Shown one piece after another: positions 43,772 to 64,000 of a stretch of 64,000 bases of DNA. The notes under the pieces were generated by a model, which was given only the letters and a program-made list of their open reading frames with translations, ran no database searches and was not told where the DNA came from. The position numbers and the translations under genes were made by a program. Each line of letters begins with the position of its first letter. Within the stretch, counting starts at the first letter, position 1. This DNA comes from Anthopleura xanthogrammica (Eukaryota > Cnidaria > Anthozoa > Actiniaria > Actiniidae). The stretch is from NCBI GenBank assembly GCA_964019055.1, contig OZ025221.1, positions 1,121,001 to 1,185,000 on the forward strand, given 5' to 3'.

Positions 43772-44060
43772 GCAGAAAAAATGATAGGGCGAAAAAAGAA
43801 CTTGTGTATAAGAATGTATGTATCGAAGAAAATTATTTGTCAGGTCTTAATTATTTCTGTTTTTGCGTAAAGAAATCATTTGCAATCTAATTCAACTAAT
43901 AAAACTAAAACTAAGTGGGGATTGAGTTGAAGTGTCTTGAACATAAAATTTTCTTTGCAGCTTGTCTCGCAACGGCGTTGCGAGAAGGTTTACACAGTGC
44001 ATAGGAAACGCAATCGTTGTCGCATCGATTGCTGGAACTTGTCTCGCAACATTTCTCAAA
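43772..44060. other. 3' flank of the GPCR and repeat fragment
   Basis: Holds a fragment related to the GPCR-cluster spacer (ttgtctcgcaacggcgttgcgag, compare 59090 and 61900). No gene. Confidence 0.5.
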
Positions 44061-44225
44061 TTGCATTGTAAGTTACACGCCGAAAACTGCCCTGAGAACC
44101 CGAAGAAAAACTTCAAATCAAAAGACCTAACAAACTCTACTCACATGTGATGCTGAGTCCGGGAATCGAACCCGAACCCCCAGAGATGAGAGGCGATTAC
44201 ACTACCACTACGCACCTCTTGATTC
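44060..44225 (-). mobile_element. tRNA-derived SINE
   Basis: Read on the minus strand, an A box (tgcgtagtggtagtgtaatc) and a B box (gggttcgattccc) are followed by the body gtgagtagagtttgttaggt and gggttctc. The tRNA-like part has no intact cloverleaf continuation. Confidence 0.75.
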
Positions 44226-44599
44226 CACATACAATCAAGTGCTCTATCTTGAGCCGGATACGAAGTCAAACTTTACTCATGAAAATATTTATTTTGATTC
44301 ATAGTACAATTTACACAAATGACAGGAGTGAGATCCCATGGTGTGCCAAAAATTTTTGAATAACAATTTTATCCCATACGATAAAATATTTTATCCTATG
44401 ACGGATACTGATGAATGATCTCTGGCTGTATTCTCTCGAGCTCGATCGCAGTTAATAGCGTGACGCAAATTCTAACCAAACGCGAGCACTGAATTAAAAT
44501 CTAATTGCCTTTAATGCGCATGTTTCTTTTGGTTGTTGTTGTTTTGTTTTTTTTGTTCTTTTTCCTTTAAGTGTGTGTTAAGATTTCATCCGATACTCT

Positions 44600-44905
44600 A
44601 ATAAGTTTGTGAAACAGTACGGCACGGTACGGGGCATGGTTAGTGCTTCCTTGAGAACACTGTTCAGCCAATGAAAATGCTGCTCGGTACTGTTACAGTA
44701 CGGAATTGCCGACCTTTATTTTGACCAATCACAGTCCGCGAGAACGTTGGTCAGCCAATCAAAATGCTCGCACAGAGTAGGTGCACTGTACCGGGCCAAT
44801 CAAAATACTCGGACACAGTAAGAGCACGGTACGGTATTGGCGACATTATTATGACAGATCACAGTCCGCGAGATTATTACTTAGACAATTAAAATACTAA
44901 GACAC
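44600..44905 (+). repeat. Diverged tandem repeat with ccaatcaaaatgctc motif
   Basis: Three or more copies of a unit combining cagccaatcaaaatgctc, gcacagta, cggtacggtattg and atcacagtccgcgaga, with irregular spacing. It lies just downstream of the IgSF gene. Confidence 0.6.
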
Positions 44906-44976
44906 TGACGCATCGTCTCGATCACATCGCGCAATTTTCATCGTCACATAAAATGTTCTCTATAGCTTCTCTGGAG

Positions 44977-54528
<9,552 letters not shown>

Positions 54529-55561
54529 GATCTTTGACTGGTAATATTAGAAGAAAGATCAGCAGGCCCATAACAAGAGTTGCCTAAATCGCGAACAAGG
54601 TCGATGTGAAATTCTATCTAAGGTTCAAAATGACAAAGTTTGTCCCGTGACGATTCACCACGCCCCCTTCATTCTGATGGATGTAGATCACGCAAATTTA
54701 AGTCACGCTTTCTTTCAAAATAAACAAAATAAACCCTTATCTTTACAATCATAACTACCCGTACAGGACAGGGCTATTCTGTAAGCTTCGCTTCAAACGA
54801 ACTACCACTACATTCTACATTTACAACATACAACACTCAACTCACATGATGATTTTTACGGAGGGAGGAAAACCAGAGAACCTGGAGAAAAACCCTCGTG
54901 ACAAGGGAGAGAACAACACATCAAACAAACTCAACTCAGATATGAACCAATCACGCAATAGAAAAGAAATTATATTTTTTCTACCTCATACACCTGATTG
55001 CAAAAATGTTGTCATAGAAAAATAAACTTTATAAAAATAAAAAATAACAAATAACAAATAAGAATTAATTACATCATTTAAATATCATATGATCTGACTA
55101 AGAGCAACCCATAGAACGAGTGGTATCCTGCTCTTTCAATCCATACGGTTTTGAGCAGCAAACTGAAAAAACAAGAATTATTTTTACGTACAGCACTCAG
55201 GCACTCGTGAATCGTTCGTTCGACATAATATTTAAACGTTCTTAACCATAGTCACTTACTTTAGCGAAAACACAAGAATCGACGCGACTAGTAACAATTT
55301 ATATAACAATTATAAAACTAGCTTAAATCAAATTTGAATTTTAAAACCAAATAATTACTAAACAACCAATCACAAGTTGAGGGGAAAAAATATGAAATAA
55401 ACTAAAAATAGCCCGCAAAACTCTGAAAATAATCCAAAAATAAGCCCCCTATAAATTGGAAACGAAAGAACCCTTCCTATGAGAAATGCCAGGGATTTTT
55501 TAATTTGACCAGAGAAATTTTAGAACGTTCCAAAAGCCAAAGAATACGTTGGGGACTAATT

Positions 55562-55670
55562 AACAATTAGTCCTCGAGTCCGAATGGTCTACGAGTCAAT
55601 AGCCCATGAGGCCGAAGGCCGAATGGGTTATTGACTCGTAGGCCATGAGGGCGAGAGGTCTAATTGTTTT
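55562..55670. mobile_element. Palindromic MITE
   Basis: The arms aacaattagtcctcgagtcc with acgagtcaatagccca pair with tgggttattgactcgt and ggtctaattgtt. The centre is gaggccgaaggccga. Confidence 0.8.
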
Positions 55671-55679
55671 AGTAAAAAC

Positions 55680-55850
55680 CTACTAATCGGTCCAATAAAA
55701 GGATGCAAAAAGTTTTGGATTTTGCTTTAAATATATTTTTTTTGGTTTTCAAAACCGGCGCTTTTCGCTACTAGAGGTCTATCACTAATAGACTCCTAGT
55801 AGCTCAGCCAATCACAGGGCTCGATTGGTGATAGACCATTAGTAGGTTTT
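55680..55850. mobile_element. Palindromic element with ctactaatggtctatcac ends
   Basis: The left end cctactaatcggtcca and right end tgatagaccattagtagg pair, with an internal hairpin around ctactagaggtctatcacta and agtctatt-type repeats. Confidence 0.55.
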
Positions 55851-57096
55851 TTCTAATTTTCTTTATTCCAGATTCTTAGAATAAACTATAGAATTCGAAT
55901 TTTCTAGCCCATAGAGCTTTCAAAGTTGTGGCGTATGTTCGCAAAAACCACTAAAATAAAGCGAAAAGATTCTTCTGTGGTTTAAATCTCAAACTAAAAA
56001 GTCCTGTTATGAAGAGAAATCACAATAGAATCTATACTGAGAATATTGTCAGATGCGTCATAGCCACTTTAAGAAGTCCAATTTACAATAATAACTTTGT
56101 TTTCTAGATTTCCTGTCAAAAATTAATTCTCACAATAATTTCGATATTTTGCAATTAAGAATATAATGAGTATGGCCAGGCTACTAAGGATGACACCTCA
56201 GTTTTGCAAATTTTCTCGATTCTGATTGGCTAACATTTTTTCTAAGATCAGCTGGACATTCTCCGTATCTTAGAAATTTAAAAAATATCATAATTCGCCA
56301 AACTCGGTCAAATTTCTAATTCTTGCTAATTTTTATGTGCTCTTTCTCTAGATGGGGCTTGTTTGTAAATTAATTCAAATTTGAGAAACTTGGTTCCAGT
56401 CTCCTGACCTGGTCATCTCGTTACCGTCCAATCGAACAAACGTGGAAATAATTATAAGGATTATAGAGTGACGGGGTTACCTTCTCAAATCATTTTATGC
56501 TTTGGTGTTTCACATATCGTTCCAACTACCAGGAAATTCAATTGTTTTTTTAGAAGTGTTTCTCATTGGATAACGTTAAGTTATATATAGAAACCCTGAC
56601 AGCTGTCCCCCACAGTATCCCATAATGTCTTACTTAAAACAATAGAATTCAAGATGGCCGCCGTATCGGTAAAAAGGTTTATTGCCTAAGTGCCTTCTTA
56701 CCAAGCAAGAATCAATGAAAGGCTTTTGAAGAGAAAAACTAAAGAAAAACATGATTATTCTAGTTCGCTTTCTTCTTTTAAATAATCCACTTGACGTCAT
56801 TTCCTATAGCTAATCATTAGAACATTGTTCTGGAGTTTTATAATGAGTATTCGTGGTAAAAAAAAACTGAAAAACTGAAAAGCAATTCAAAATCATGCGG
56901 CAGATTGAGGTAAATTGAACTTAACTCGACAAAGATTGTTTTTGTTTCCTGGGCTTGCTCATTGAATTATGAATTTAATTTCCTGATTTTTCAAAAACGT
57001 TGTTTTGTTGTTCGTTTTCAAGGTGTTTTTCCGATGCGTGGGGAATCGTACGGTATAAAACACTCGAAAATATTATCATATAACTAGTTTGCACTC

Positions 57097-58047
57097 ATGT
57101 TTAAGAGTATGAACACGACAAATGTAGGGACGAATGTTTCTTGCGGGGTATTCACCATATGGATCGCTAATGCTCATCTATTCCAAAACCAGTCTACAGT
57201 CTTACTTGTAGCACTCGTTTTATTGATTCCACCAACAGCCATCCTCAACGCAATCGTACTCTATGTGATATGGAGACGACCTCTTTTACAAAGAACATCA
57301 AACCTCTTCTTGTGCAATCTAGCTCTTTCGGATTTCTCCATTCCTGTCCTTGTCACACCTTTATCAATAACTTGGATAGTTGGAAGCATAACGAATTTAA
57401 GCAAGGAACGTTTGTGCAAAGTGGCCTTTTCATTTGGAGTTCTAGGGAACATATTTTTCTCTCTTTCGTTTCTTACCATAACAGCTGCTACAGTCGATCG
57501 ATACCTTGCTTTGCGTCTACATCTGAGGTACACTGCTGTGGTGACCAAGAAACGAGTCATTTATTCATGTATGGGACTGTGGATGGTATCGATAATATTT
57601 GCAAACATACTCATTATAGATGCATTTACGTATAACGTAGTCCTCAATATATGCTTCGCTGGTTGTATGACGACAATAATATACTGCTACTACAAGATCT
57701 ATCGAATACTCAAGCACCACCATACCCAGATACAGATTCAGATGTCTGGTCAACCAGTTGATGTTCGTCCAAACATGAACAAGTACAAATCATCAGTCAT
57801 GAACCTTGTCTATGTTTCCGTGTTGTACATCGTGTTGTATTCACCTTATTTACTGTCGAATATAATGATGAAAAATACCAAGTACGATTTATACACACGT
57901 ATGAATGCAATGATGATAGGAACGTTTCTGGTGTATCTGAACTCTACTCTTAACCCTATATTGTACTGTTGGAGAAAGACAGAGATTCGAAGCGCGATGA
58001 TGGAAACACTGCGCTTAAAACCGCGCGTGGCCACAACGTCTGTATAA
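57097..58047 (+). CDS. MECA-like class-A GPCR, tandem copy 1
   Basis: 316 residues from the first ATG, or 312 from the Met at 57109, which is the only one shared with the inverted paralogue and therefore preferred. DRY (TVDRYLALRLHLRY) and NPILYCW are intact. TM2-TM3 differ from the 26-kb copy (DFSIPVLVTPLSITWIVGSI against DLAIPLLVMPLVIAWIAGNI), while TM1, TM5 and the tail are nearly identical. This suggests partial gene conversion or selection on the ligand pocket. Start context tttgcactcatg. No intron. Confidence 0.92.
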   Translation: MFKSMNTTNVGTNVSCGVFTIWIANAHLFQNQSTVLLVALVLLIPPTAILNAIVLYVIWRRPLLQRTSNLFLCNLALSDFSIPVLVTPLSITWIVGSITNLSKERLCKVAFSFGVLGNIFFSLSFLTITAATVDRYLALRLHLRYTAVVTKKRVIYSCMGLWMVSIIFANILIIDAFTYNVVLNICFAGCMTTIIYCYYKIYRILKHHHTQIQIQMSGQPVDVRPNMNKYKSSVMNLVYVSVLYIVLYSPYLLSNIMMKNTKYDLYTRMNAMMIGTFLVYLNSTLNPILYCWRKTEIRSAMMETLRLKPRVATTSV

Positions 58048-58297
58048 AGATGCCGCACGAAAAAGAAAAGAAAAACGATGGACGCCAACTTGCATTAATA
58101 GGGCAAGGGACTCTTTCTCTGTATTTGTTATTGTTAATCTTTACTGCGAATTCCTAGATCACTATTAAGGTTGCTTTTTTGTAACTAGCGGGTCTTAAAA
58201 TAAGATTAATGCCCATTATTGTGCAGGTACCACTATCGTGCCAGAAATATTAGTCTCTAGTTTCGAGACAAGTAGTTATAATTTCGGAAAATCGAAA

Positions 58298-58451
58298 ATA
58301 GAAGATTTGCACCATCACTTGATGGCAGCCGTGTCAGGAGGCAGGAACAATTGAATCTGGTCTAGTGTGATTTACATGAGAAAGAATTGAGTTTCCCATT
58401 GTTCCTGCCTCCTGTCATGGCTGCCATCAAGTGATGCCGCAAAGCCTCTAT
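58298..58451. mobile_element. Palindromic MITE without nested insertion
   Basis: The ends atagaagatttgcaccatca and gcaaagcctctat pair, with gatggcagccgtgtcagg arms. It is at the position corresponding to the nested element of unit 2, but its centre reads ggaacaattgaatctgg uninterrupted. Confidence 0.85.
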
Positions 58452-58706
58452 TGCCGAACGAAAGCCAACATACAGCTTCCAAAAGCACACTTTGCAGGAT
58501 TTTTGCCTCACTCGCTGGCCGACGATGCGCTATTACTGCCAAATGAGTGCAGTTATTACGGCTAAAATTCACGATTTTTACTGCACAGTAAACTGTCTAA
58601 AGTTTGAACATGGGATCTCAAAATCATGTCATTTCAAACAAATGTCCCAAAATTTGAACTGAAGATAGTTAAACAGTCCATGTTCATACACCAGAAAGCG
58701 AATGTT

Positions 58707-58975
58707 TGGGAAGCACGGGTGGCGTAGCGGTGAGAGCGCTTCCCTCTCACCAAGGCGACCCGAGTTCGAGCCCCGCTGGGCTCGGTGTCGTATGTGAGTA
58801 GAGTTGTTTGTTGGTTCTCTACTGTGCTTCGAGGGTTTTTCCGGGTTCTCCGGATTTTCCTTCCTCCTCAAAAATCAACTTCTAAATTCCAATTGGAATG
58901 CAGTGGAGGAATAGCCATTCTGTGGATTCCACTGTTAATCGCATTTATTATTTATTTATTTATTTAGTTTCGCAA
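58707..58975 (+). mobile_element. Complete tRNA-derived SINE
   Basis: A box tggcgtagcggtgagagcgc and B box gagttcgagcccc lie in a tRNA-like head. The body is gtgagtagagttgtttgttg, gcttcgagggtttttccggg, ttctccggattttccttcct. It ends in a (TTTA)n tail. Unit 2 has the empty site (gcgaatgtttggcaaggg), which fixes the borders. A possible short target duplication is gtttgg/gtttcg. Confidence 0.88.
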
Positions 58976-59996
58976 GGGCTATATTTGCAAGAATATTCAG
59001 TCTTACATTTTCAATACGTTTTCAACTTAGGTTCATGCCCAGTATTGTGCCAGTTAAGGCGCGATAACATGGAGGAATTTTCTCTGTGCAACTTGTCTCA
59101 TAATGGCGTTGCAACACAATTTGCATGGAGCATTGCGCCGTGTTAACTACAGTGCAATTTGAAAAATGCTGCCAAAATTTCCAATTCTTACTCATTTTTA
59201 TGTGCTCTTTCTCTAAATGGGGTTTGTTTGTAAATTAATTCAAATTTGAGAAACTCGGTTCCAGTCTCCTGACCTGGTCATTTTGTTACCGTCCAATTGA
59301 GCAAACGTGGAAATAATTATAAGGATTATAGAGTGACGGGGTTACCTTCTCAAATCATTTTACGCTTCAGTGTTTCACATATCGCTCCAACTACCAGCAA
59401 ATTCAATTGTTTTTAGATGTGTTTCTCATTGGATGATGTTAAATTATATAAAGACACCCTGACAGCTGTGCATACTATAAATTTTCCAATAATTGCCCCC
59501 ACAGTATCCCATAATGTCTTACTAAAACAATAGAATTCAAGATGGCCGCCGGTATCGGTAAAAAGGTTTATTGCCTAAGTGCCTTCTTACCAAGCAAGAA
59601 TCAATGAAAGGCTTTTGAAGAGAAAAACTAAAGAAAAACATGATTATTCTAGTTCGCTTTCTTCTTTTAAATAATCCACTTGACGTCATTTCCTATAGCT
59701 AATCATTAGAACATTGTTCTGGAGTTTTATAATGAGTATTCGTGGTAAAAAAAAACTGAAAAACTGAAAAGCAATTCAAAATCATGCGGCAGATTGAGGT
59801 AAATTGAACTTAACTCGACAAAGATTGTTTTTGTTTCCTGGGCTTGCTCATTGAATTATGAATTTAATTTCCTGATTTTTCAAAAAAGTTGTTTTGTTGT
59901 TCGTTTTCAAGGTGTTTTTCCGATGCGTGGGGAATCGTACGGTATAAAACACACGAAAATATTATCATATAACTAGTTTGCATTCATGTTTAAGAC

Positions 59997-60924
59997 CATG
60001 AACACGACAAGTGTAGGGACGAATGTTTCTTGCGGGGTATTCACCATATGGATCGCTAATGCTCATCTATTCCAAAACCAGTCTACAGTCTTACTTGTAG
60101 CACTCGTTTTATTGATTCCACCAACAGCCATCCTCAACGCAATCGTACTCTATGTGATATGGAGACGACCTCTTTTACAAAGAACATCAAACCTCTTCTT
60201 GTGCAATCTAGCTCTTTCGGATTTCTCCATTCCTGTCCTTGTCACGCCTTTATCAATAACTTGGATAGTTGGAAGCATAACGATTTTAAGCAAGGAACTT
60301 TTGTGCAAAGTGGCCTTTTCATTTGGAGTTCTAGGGAACATATTTTTCTCTCTTTCGTTTCTTACCATAACAGCTGCTACAGTCGATCGATACCTTGCTT
60401 TGCGTCTACATCTAAGGTACACTGCTGTGGTGACCAAGAAACGAGTCATTTATTCATGTATGGAACTGTGGATGGTATCTATAATATTTGCAAACATACT
60501 CATTATAGATGCATTTACGTAAAACGTGGTCCTCAATATATGCTTCGCTGGTTGTATGACGACAATAATATACTGCTACTACAAGATCTATCGAATACTC
60601 AAGCACCACCATACCCAGATACAGATTCAGATGTCTGGTCAACCAGTTGATGTTCGTCCAAACATGAAGAAGTACAAATCATCAGTCATGAACCTTGTCT
60701 ATGTTTCCGTGTTGTACATCGTGTTGTATTCACCTTATTTACTGTCGAATATAATGATGAAAAATACCAAGTACGATTTATACACACGTATGAATGCAAT
60801 GATGATAGGAACGTTTCTGGTGTATCTTAACCCTATATTGTACTGTTGGAGAAAGACAGAGATTCGAAACACCATGATGGAAACACTGCGCTTAAAACCG
60901 CGCGTGGCCACAACGTCTGTATAA
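59997..60924 (+). pseudogene. GPCR tandem copy 2, disrupted
   Basis: Nearly identical to copy 1 at the DNA level. A single base change turns Tyr (tat) into a stop (taa) at 60520-60522, after TM4 (DAFT*). A 12-bp in-frame deletion near 60825 removes four residues just before NPILYCW in TM7, and Gly becomes Glu in MELWM. The frame is otherwise open to 60924. As it stands it could produce only a four-helix fragment. Confidence 0.88.
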
Positions 60925-61172
60925 AGATGGCACTCGAAAAAGAAAAGAAAAAGGATGGACGCCAACTTGTATTAATAGGGCAAGTGACTCTTTCTCTGTA
61001 TTTGTTATTATTAATGTTTACTGCGAATTCCTAGATCACTATTGTTTTTTTTTTTGTAACTAGCGGGTCTTAAAATAAAATTAATGCCCACTATTGTGCA
61101 AGTACCACTATCGTGCCAGAAATATTAGCCTCTAGTTTCGCGACAAGTAGTTATAATTTCGGAAAATCGAAA

Positions 61173-61523
61173 ATAGAGGCTTTGCACCATCACTTAATTG
61201 GCAGCCATGTCAGGAGGCAGGAACAATAGACCTCATCGGCTTGGGTGTAATTTTGTCCCATTTCAGACCACGTGTCATTCCCCAGAGTATCATTTCATTA
61301 TTTAACGGTTGCGCATGAGAAGATACATGAATATGGATACAACTCAAACAAAGAATTTTATTCTCAAGAGAATGACACGTGGTCTGAAATGGGACAACAT
61401 TACCCCAAGCCGATGAGGTCTATTGAATCTGGTCTAGTGTGATTTACATGAGAAAGAATTGAGTTTCCCATTGTTCCTGCCTCCTGTCATGGCTGCCATC
61501 ACGTGATGCCACAAAGCCTCTAT
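61173..61523. mobile_element. MITE nested in a MITE (unit 2)
   Basis: The outer palindrome has ends atagaggctttgcaccatca and its complement. The inner element is 61227-61422, with tagacctcatcggcttgggt and its complement. Junctions are identical to those at 14328-14689. Unit 1 carries only the outer element. Confidence 0.88.
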
Positions 61524-61898
61524 TGCCGAAAGGAAGGCAACATACAGCTTCCGAAAACACACTTTGCAGGGTTTTTGCCTCACTCGCTGGCCGGCGATGC
61601 GCTATTACTGCCAAATGAGTGCAGTTATTACGGCTAAAATTCACAATTTTTACTGCACAGTAAACTGTCTGAAAGTTTGAAAATGGGATCTCAAAATCAT
61701 GTCATTTCAAACAAATGTCCCAAAATTTGAACTGAAGATAGCTAAACAGTCCACGTATATATACCAGAACGCGAATGTTTGGCAAGGGTTATATTTGCAA
61801 GAATATTCAGTCTTACATTTTCAATACATTTTCAGCTTAGGTTCATGCCCAATATTGTACCAGTTCAGGCACGACTACACCGAGGAATTTTTTTCTGC

Positions 61899-61934
61899 AA
61901 CTTGTCTAGCAACGGCGTTGCGACACAAGTTGCA
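61899..61934. repeat. Short palindrome in GPCR-cluster spacer
   Basis: Tgcaacttgtctagcaac and gttgcgacacaagttgca pair around ggc. A degraded relative lies at 59085 and one in the 43.97-kb repeat fragment. Confidence 0.7.
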
Positions 61935-62945
61935 TGGAGCATCGCGCCGTGTAAACTACAGTGATATTTGAAAAATGTTGCCAAATTTTTTATTTCTTGC
62001 TAATTTTTATGTGCTCTTTCTCTAGATGGGGTATGTTTGTAAATGAATTCAAATTTGAGAAACTCGGTTCAAGTCTCCTGACCTGGTCATCTCGTTACCG
62101 TCCAATCGAGCAAACGTGGAAATAATTATAAGGATTATAGAGTGACGGGGTTACCTTCTCAAATCATTTTACGCTTCGGTGTTTCACATATCGCTTCAAC
62201 TACCAGGAAATTCAATTGTTTTTGAGATGTTTCTCATTGGATAACGTTAAATTATATAAAGACACCCTAACAGCTGTGCATACTATAAATTTTCCAATAA
62301 TTGCCCCCACAGTATCCCATAATGTCTTACTTAAAACAATAGAATTCAATATGGCCGCCGTATTGGTAAAAGGTTTATTGCCTAAGTGCCTTCTTACCAA
62401 GAATCAATGAAAGGCTTTAGAAGAGAAAAACTAAAGAAAAACATGATTATTCTAGTTCGCTTTTTTCTTTTAAATTATCTACTTGACGTCATTTCCTAAT
62501 CATTAGAACATTGTTCTGGAGTTTATAATGAGTGTTCATGGAAAAAGGAAAAATGAAAAGCAATTCTAAATCATGCGGCAGATGTGCAAAACTCGTCCAT
62601 AATATTCAATAAATCAGTAAGAAAAAAGTAAATTGAACTAAATTCGTCAAAGATTTTTTTTGTTTCCTGGGCTTGTTGTTTTTGACCCTGTTTCAGTGCT
62701 TTTACAAGATTAACTGAATTGTGTGAGATGTCTTGAGGTATATACCACTTGAAACCATTATACATAACTAGAATGCAAGATGGTTTAACGGAAACAAAAC
62801 TCAAACAAAGAGCGAACTATGAATTTCCTGATTTTTCAAAAATGTTGTTTTGTTGTTCGTTTTCCAGGTGTTTTTTTTACGGATGCGTGGGGAATCGTAC
62901 GGTATATAACACTCGAAAACATTATTATATAACTAGTTTGCACTC

Positions 62946-63887
62946 ATGATTAAGAGCATGAACACGACAAGTGTAGGGACGAATGTTTCTTGCGGGGTAT
63001 TCACCATATGGATCGCTAATGCTCATCTATTCCAAAACCAGTCTACAGTCTTACTTGTAGCACTCGTTTTATTGATTCCACCAACAGCCATCCTCAACGC
63101 AATCGTACTCTATGTGATATGGAGACGACCTCTTTTACAAAGAACATCAAACCTCTTCTTGTGCAATCTAGCTCTTTCGGACCTTGCTATTCCTCTTCTT
63201 GTCATGCCTCTAGTAATAGCTTGGATAGCTGGGAATATAACTGGTTTAAGCATGAATGGTTTTTGCGAAGTCGCCGTTTTAGTAGCAGTTCTAGGAAACA
63301 TCTTTGGTCCTCTTTCGTTTCTTACCATAACAGCTGCTACAGTCGATCGATATCTTGCTTTGCGTCTACATCTGAGGTACACTGCTGTGGTGACCAAGAA
63401 ACGAATCATATATTCATGTATGGGACTGTGGATGGTATCTATAATATTTGCAAGTATGATCTTTATAGATGCCTTTACATATAAAGTGCTCCTCAATATG
63501 TCGTTCGCTGGTTGTATAACGACAATAATATACTGCTACTACAAGATCTATCGAATACTCAAGCACCACCATACCCAGATACAGATTCAGATGTCTGGTC
63601 AACCAGTTGATGTTCGTCCAAACATGAACAAGTACAAATCATCAGTCATGAACCTTGTCTATGTTTCCGTGTTGTACATCGTGTTGTATTCACCTTATGT
63701 ACTGTCGAATATAATGATGAAAAATACCAAGTACGATTTATACACACGTATGAATACGATGATGATAGGAACGTTTCTGGTGTATCTGAACTCTACTCTT
63801 AACCCTATATTGTACTGTTGGAGAAAGACAGAGATTCGAAACGCCATGATGGAAACACTGCGCTTAAAACCGCGCGCGTCTGTATAA
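62946..63887 (+). CDS. MECA-like class-A GPCR, tandem copy 3
   Basis: 313 residues from the first ATG; the conserved Met is at 62958. DRY and NPILYCW are intact. The TM2-ECL1-TM3 segment is of the 26-kb type (DLAIPLLVMPLVIAWIAGNI, FCEVAVLVAVLGNIFGP), whereas the 5' end and the C-terminal half match copies 1 and 2. It is a mosaic. A 9-bp in-frame deletion shortens the C-terminus (KPRASV instead of KPRVATTSV). Confidence 0.92.
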   Translation: MIKSMNTTSVGTNVSCGVFTIWIANAHLFQNQSTVLLVALVLLIPPTAILNAIVLYVIWRRPLLQRTSNLFLCNLALSDLAIPLLVMPLVIAWIAGNITGLSMNGFCEVAVLVAVLGNIFGPLSFLTITAATVDRYLALRLHLRYTAVVTKKRIIYSCMGLWMVSIIFASMIFIDAFTYKVLLNMSFAGCITTIIYCYYKIYRILKHHHTQIQIQMSGQPVDVRPNMNKYKSSVMNLVYVSVLYIVLYSPYVLSNIMMKNTKYDLYTRMNTMMIGTFLVYLNSTLNPILYCWRKTEIRNAMMETLRLKPRASV

Positions 63888-64000
63888 AGATGGCACTCGA
63901 AAAAGAAAAGAAAAACGATGGACGCCAACTTGCATTAATAGAGCAGGTGACTCTTTCTCTGTGTTTATTTATCGTTAAGCTTTACTGCGGATTCCTAGAT

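Larger units (their letters stand above)
54529..56330. other. Intergenic region upstream of the IgSF gene
   Basis: Holds a minus-strand SINE body (54845-54960), a half copy of the gcaagaacgttgtcat MITE (about 54980-55075) and two further MITEs (55562-55670 and 55680-55850). The remainder shows no gene; the IgSF promoter should lie just right of 54530. Confidence 0.55.
56330..64000 (+). repeat. Three tandem ~2.85-kb units, each with a GPCR
   Basis: Unit starts, marked by ttatgtgctctttctcta, lie near 56335, 59195 and 61996. Each unit carries the same ~750-bp upstream block, the receptor ORF and the same 3' block (tagcgggtcttaaaata, gaaaatcgaaaatag, ttgaactgaagata). The third unit runs off the window. 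Differences include a SINE in unit 1, a nested MITE in unit 2 and about 120 extra bp at 62690-62810 in unit 3. Confidence 0.92.

Noticed and set aside
44140..44225. tRNA gene on minus strand
   Set aside because: Same reason: SINE head with SINE body attached.
58716..58800. Functional tRNA gene
   Set aside because: A and B boxes are present but the stems are imperfect and a SINE body with (TTTA)n tail follows; the empty site in unit 2 shows it is an insertion.

Overview
The window looks like nuclear DNA of a cnidarian, most likely an anthozoan (coral or sea anemone). The grounds are AT-rich DNA with spliced genes and canonical GT-AG introns, tandem intronless class-A GPCRs of the short-ECL2 MECA-like type, a one-LRR-per-exon receptor, an Ig-superfamily receptor with a tyrosine-rich tail, a metazoan C7orf50 (WKF-domain) orthologue, and a heavy load of palindromic MITEs, tRNA-derived SINEs and long microsatellites. 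I cannot name the species. There is no bacterial-style gene organisation, CRISPR array or operon.

Layout. (1) 1-20.9 kb, + strand: the 3' part of a large receptor gene. It has 25 consecutive exons of about 72 bp, each encoding exactly one leucine-rich repeat and all joined by phase-2 introns. Two Cys-rich GCC2/GCC3-like exons and a long exon with about 9-10 membrane segments follow. Its introns are packed with minisatellites (8-, 10-, 13- and 5-bp units) and MITEs. (2) 21.4-23.8 kb, - strand: a 5'-truncated but open non-LTR retrotransposon ORF with RT, a CCHC knuckle and a restriction-like endonuclease. (3) 25.9-26.9 kb, - strand: an intronless GPCR. (4) 27-31.9 kb: non-coding, with a 367-bp tandem duplication and several MITEs. 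(5) 31.9-33.9 kb, - strand: the three-exon C7orf50-like gene. (6) 34-37 kb: a 57-60-bp satellite-like repeat. (7) 37.2-39.3 kb, + strand: a secreted protein with 60-residue internal repeats and a basic Tyr/Pro/Asn-rich C-terminal half. (8) 42.7-43.8 kb, + strand: a second type of class-A GPCR. (9) 45.0-54.5 kb, - strand: an 11-exon Ig-superfamily receptor (signal peptide, four Ig-like domains, Thr/Ser-rich stalk, one membrane helix, about 480-residue tail with many Tyr motifs). (10) 56.3-64.0 kb: three tandem ~2.85-kb units, each carrying a paralogue of the 25.9-kb GPCR; the middle one is a pseudogene.

The genes do not form a pathway. Four loci encode cell-surface receptors (LRR/multi-TM, IgSF, two GPCR types), so the region reads as a receptor-rich segment. 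The most unusual items are the IgSF receptor with ITIM-like motifs, the LRR multi-membrane receptor with its exon-duplication event, and the transposon insertions that can be dated by comparing the tandem GPCR units.
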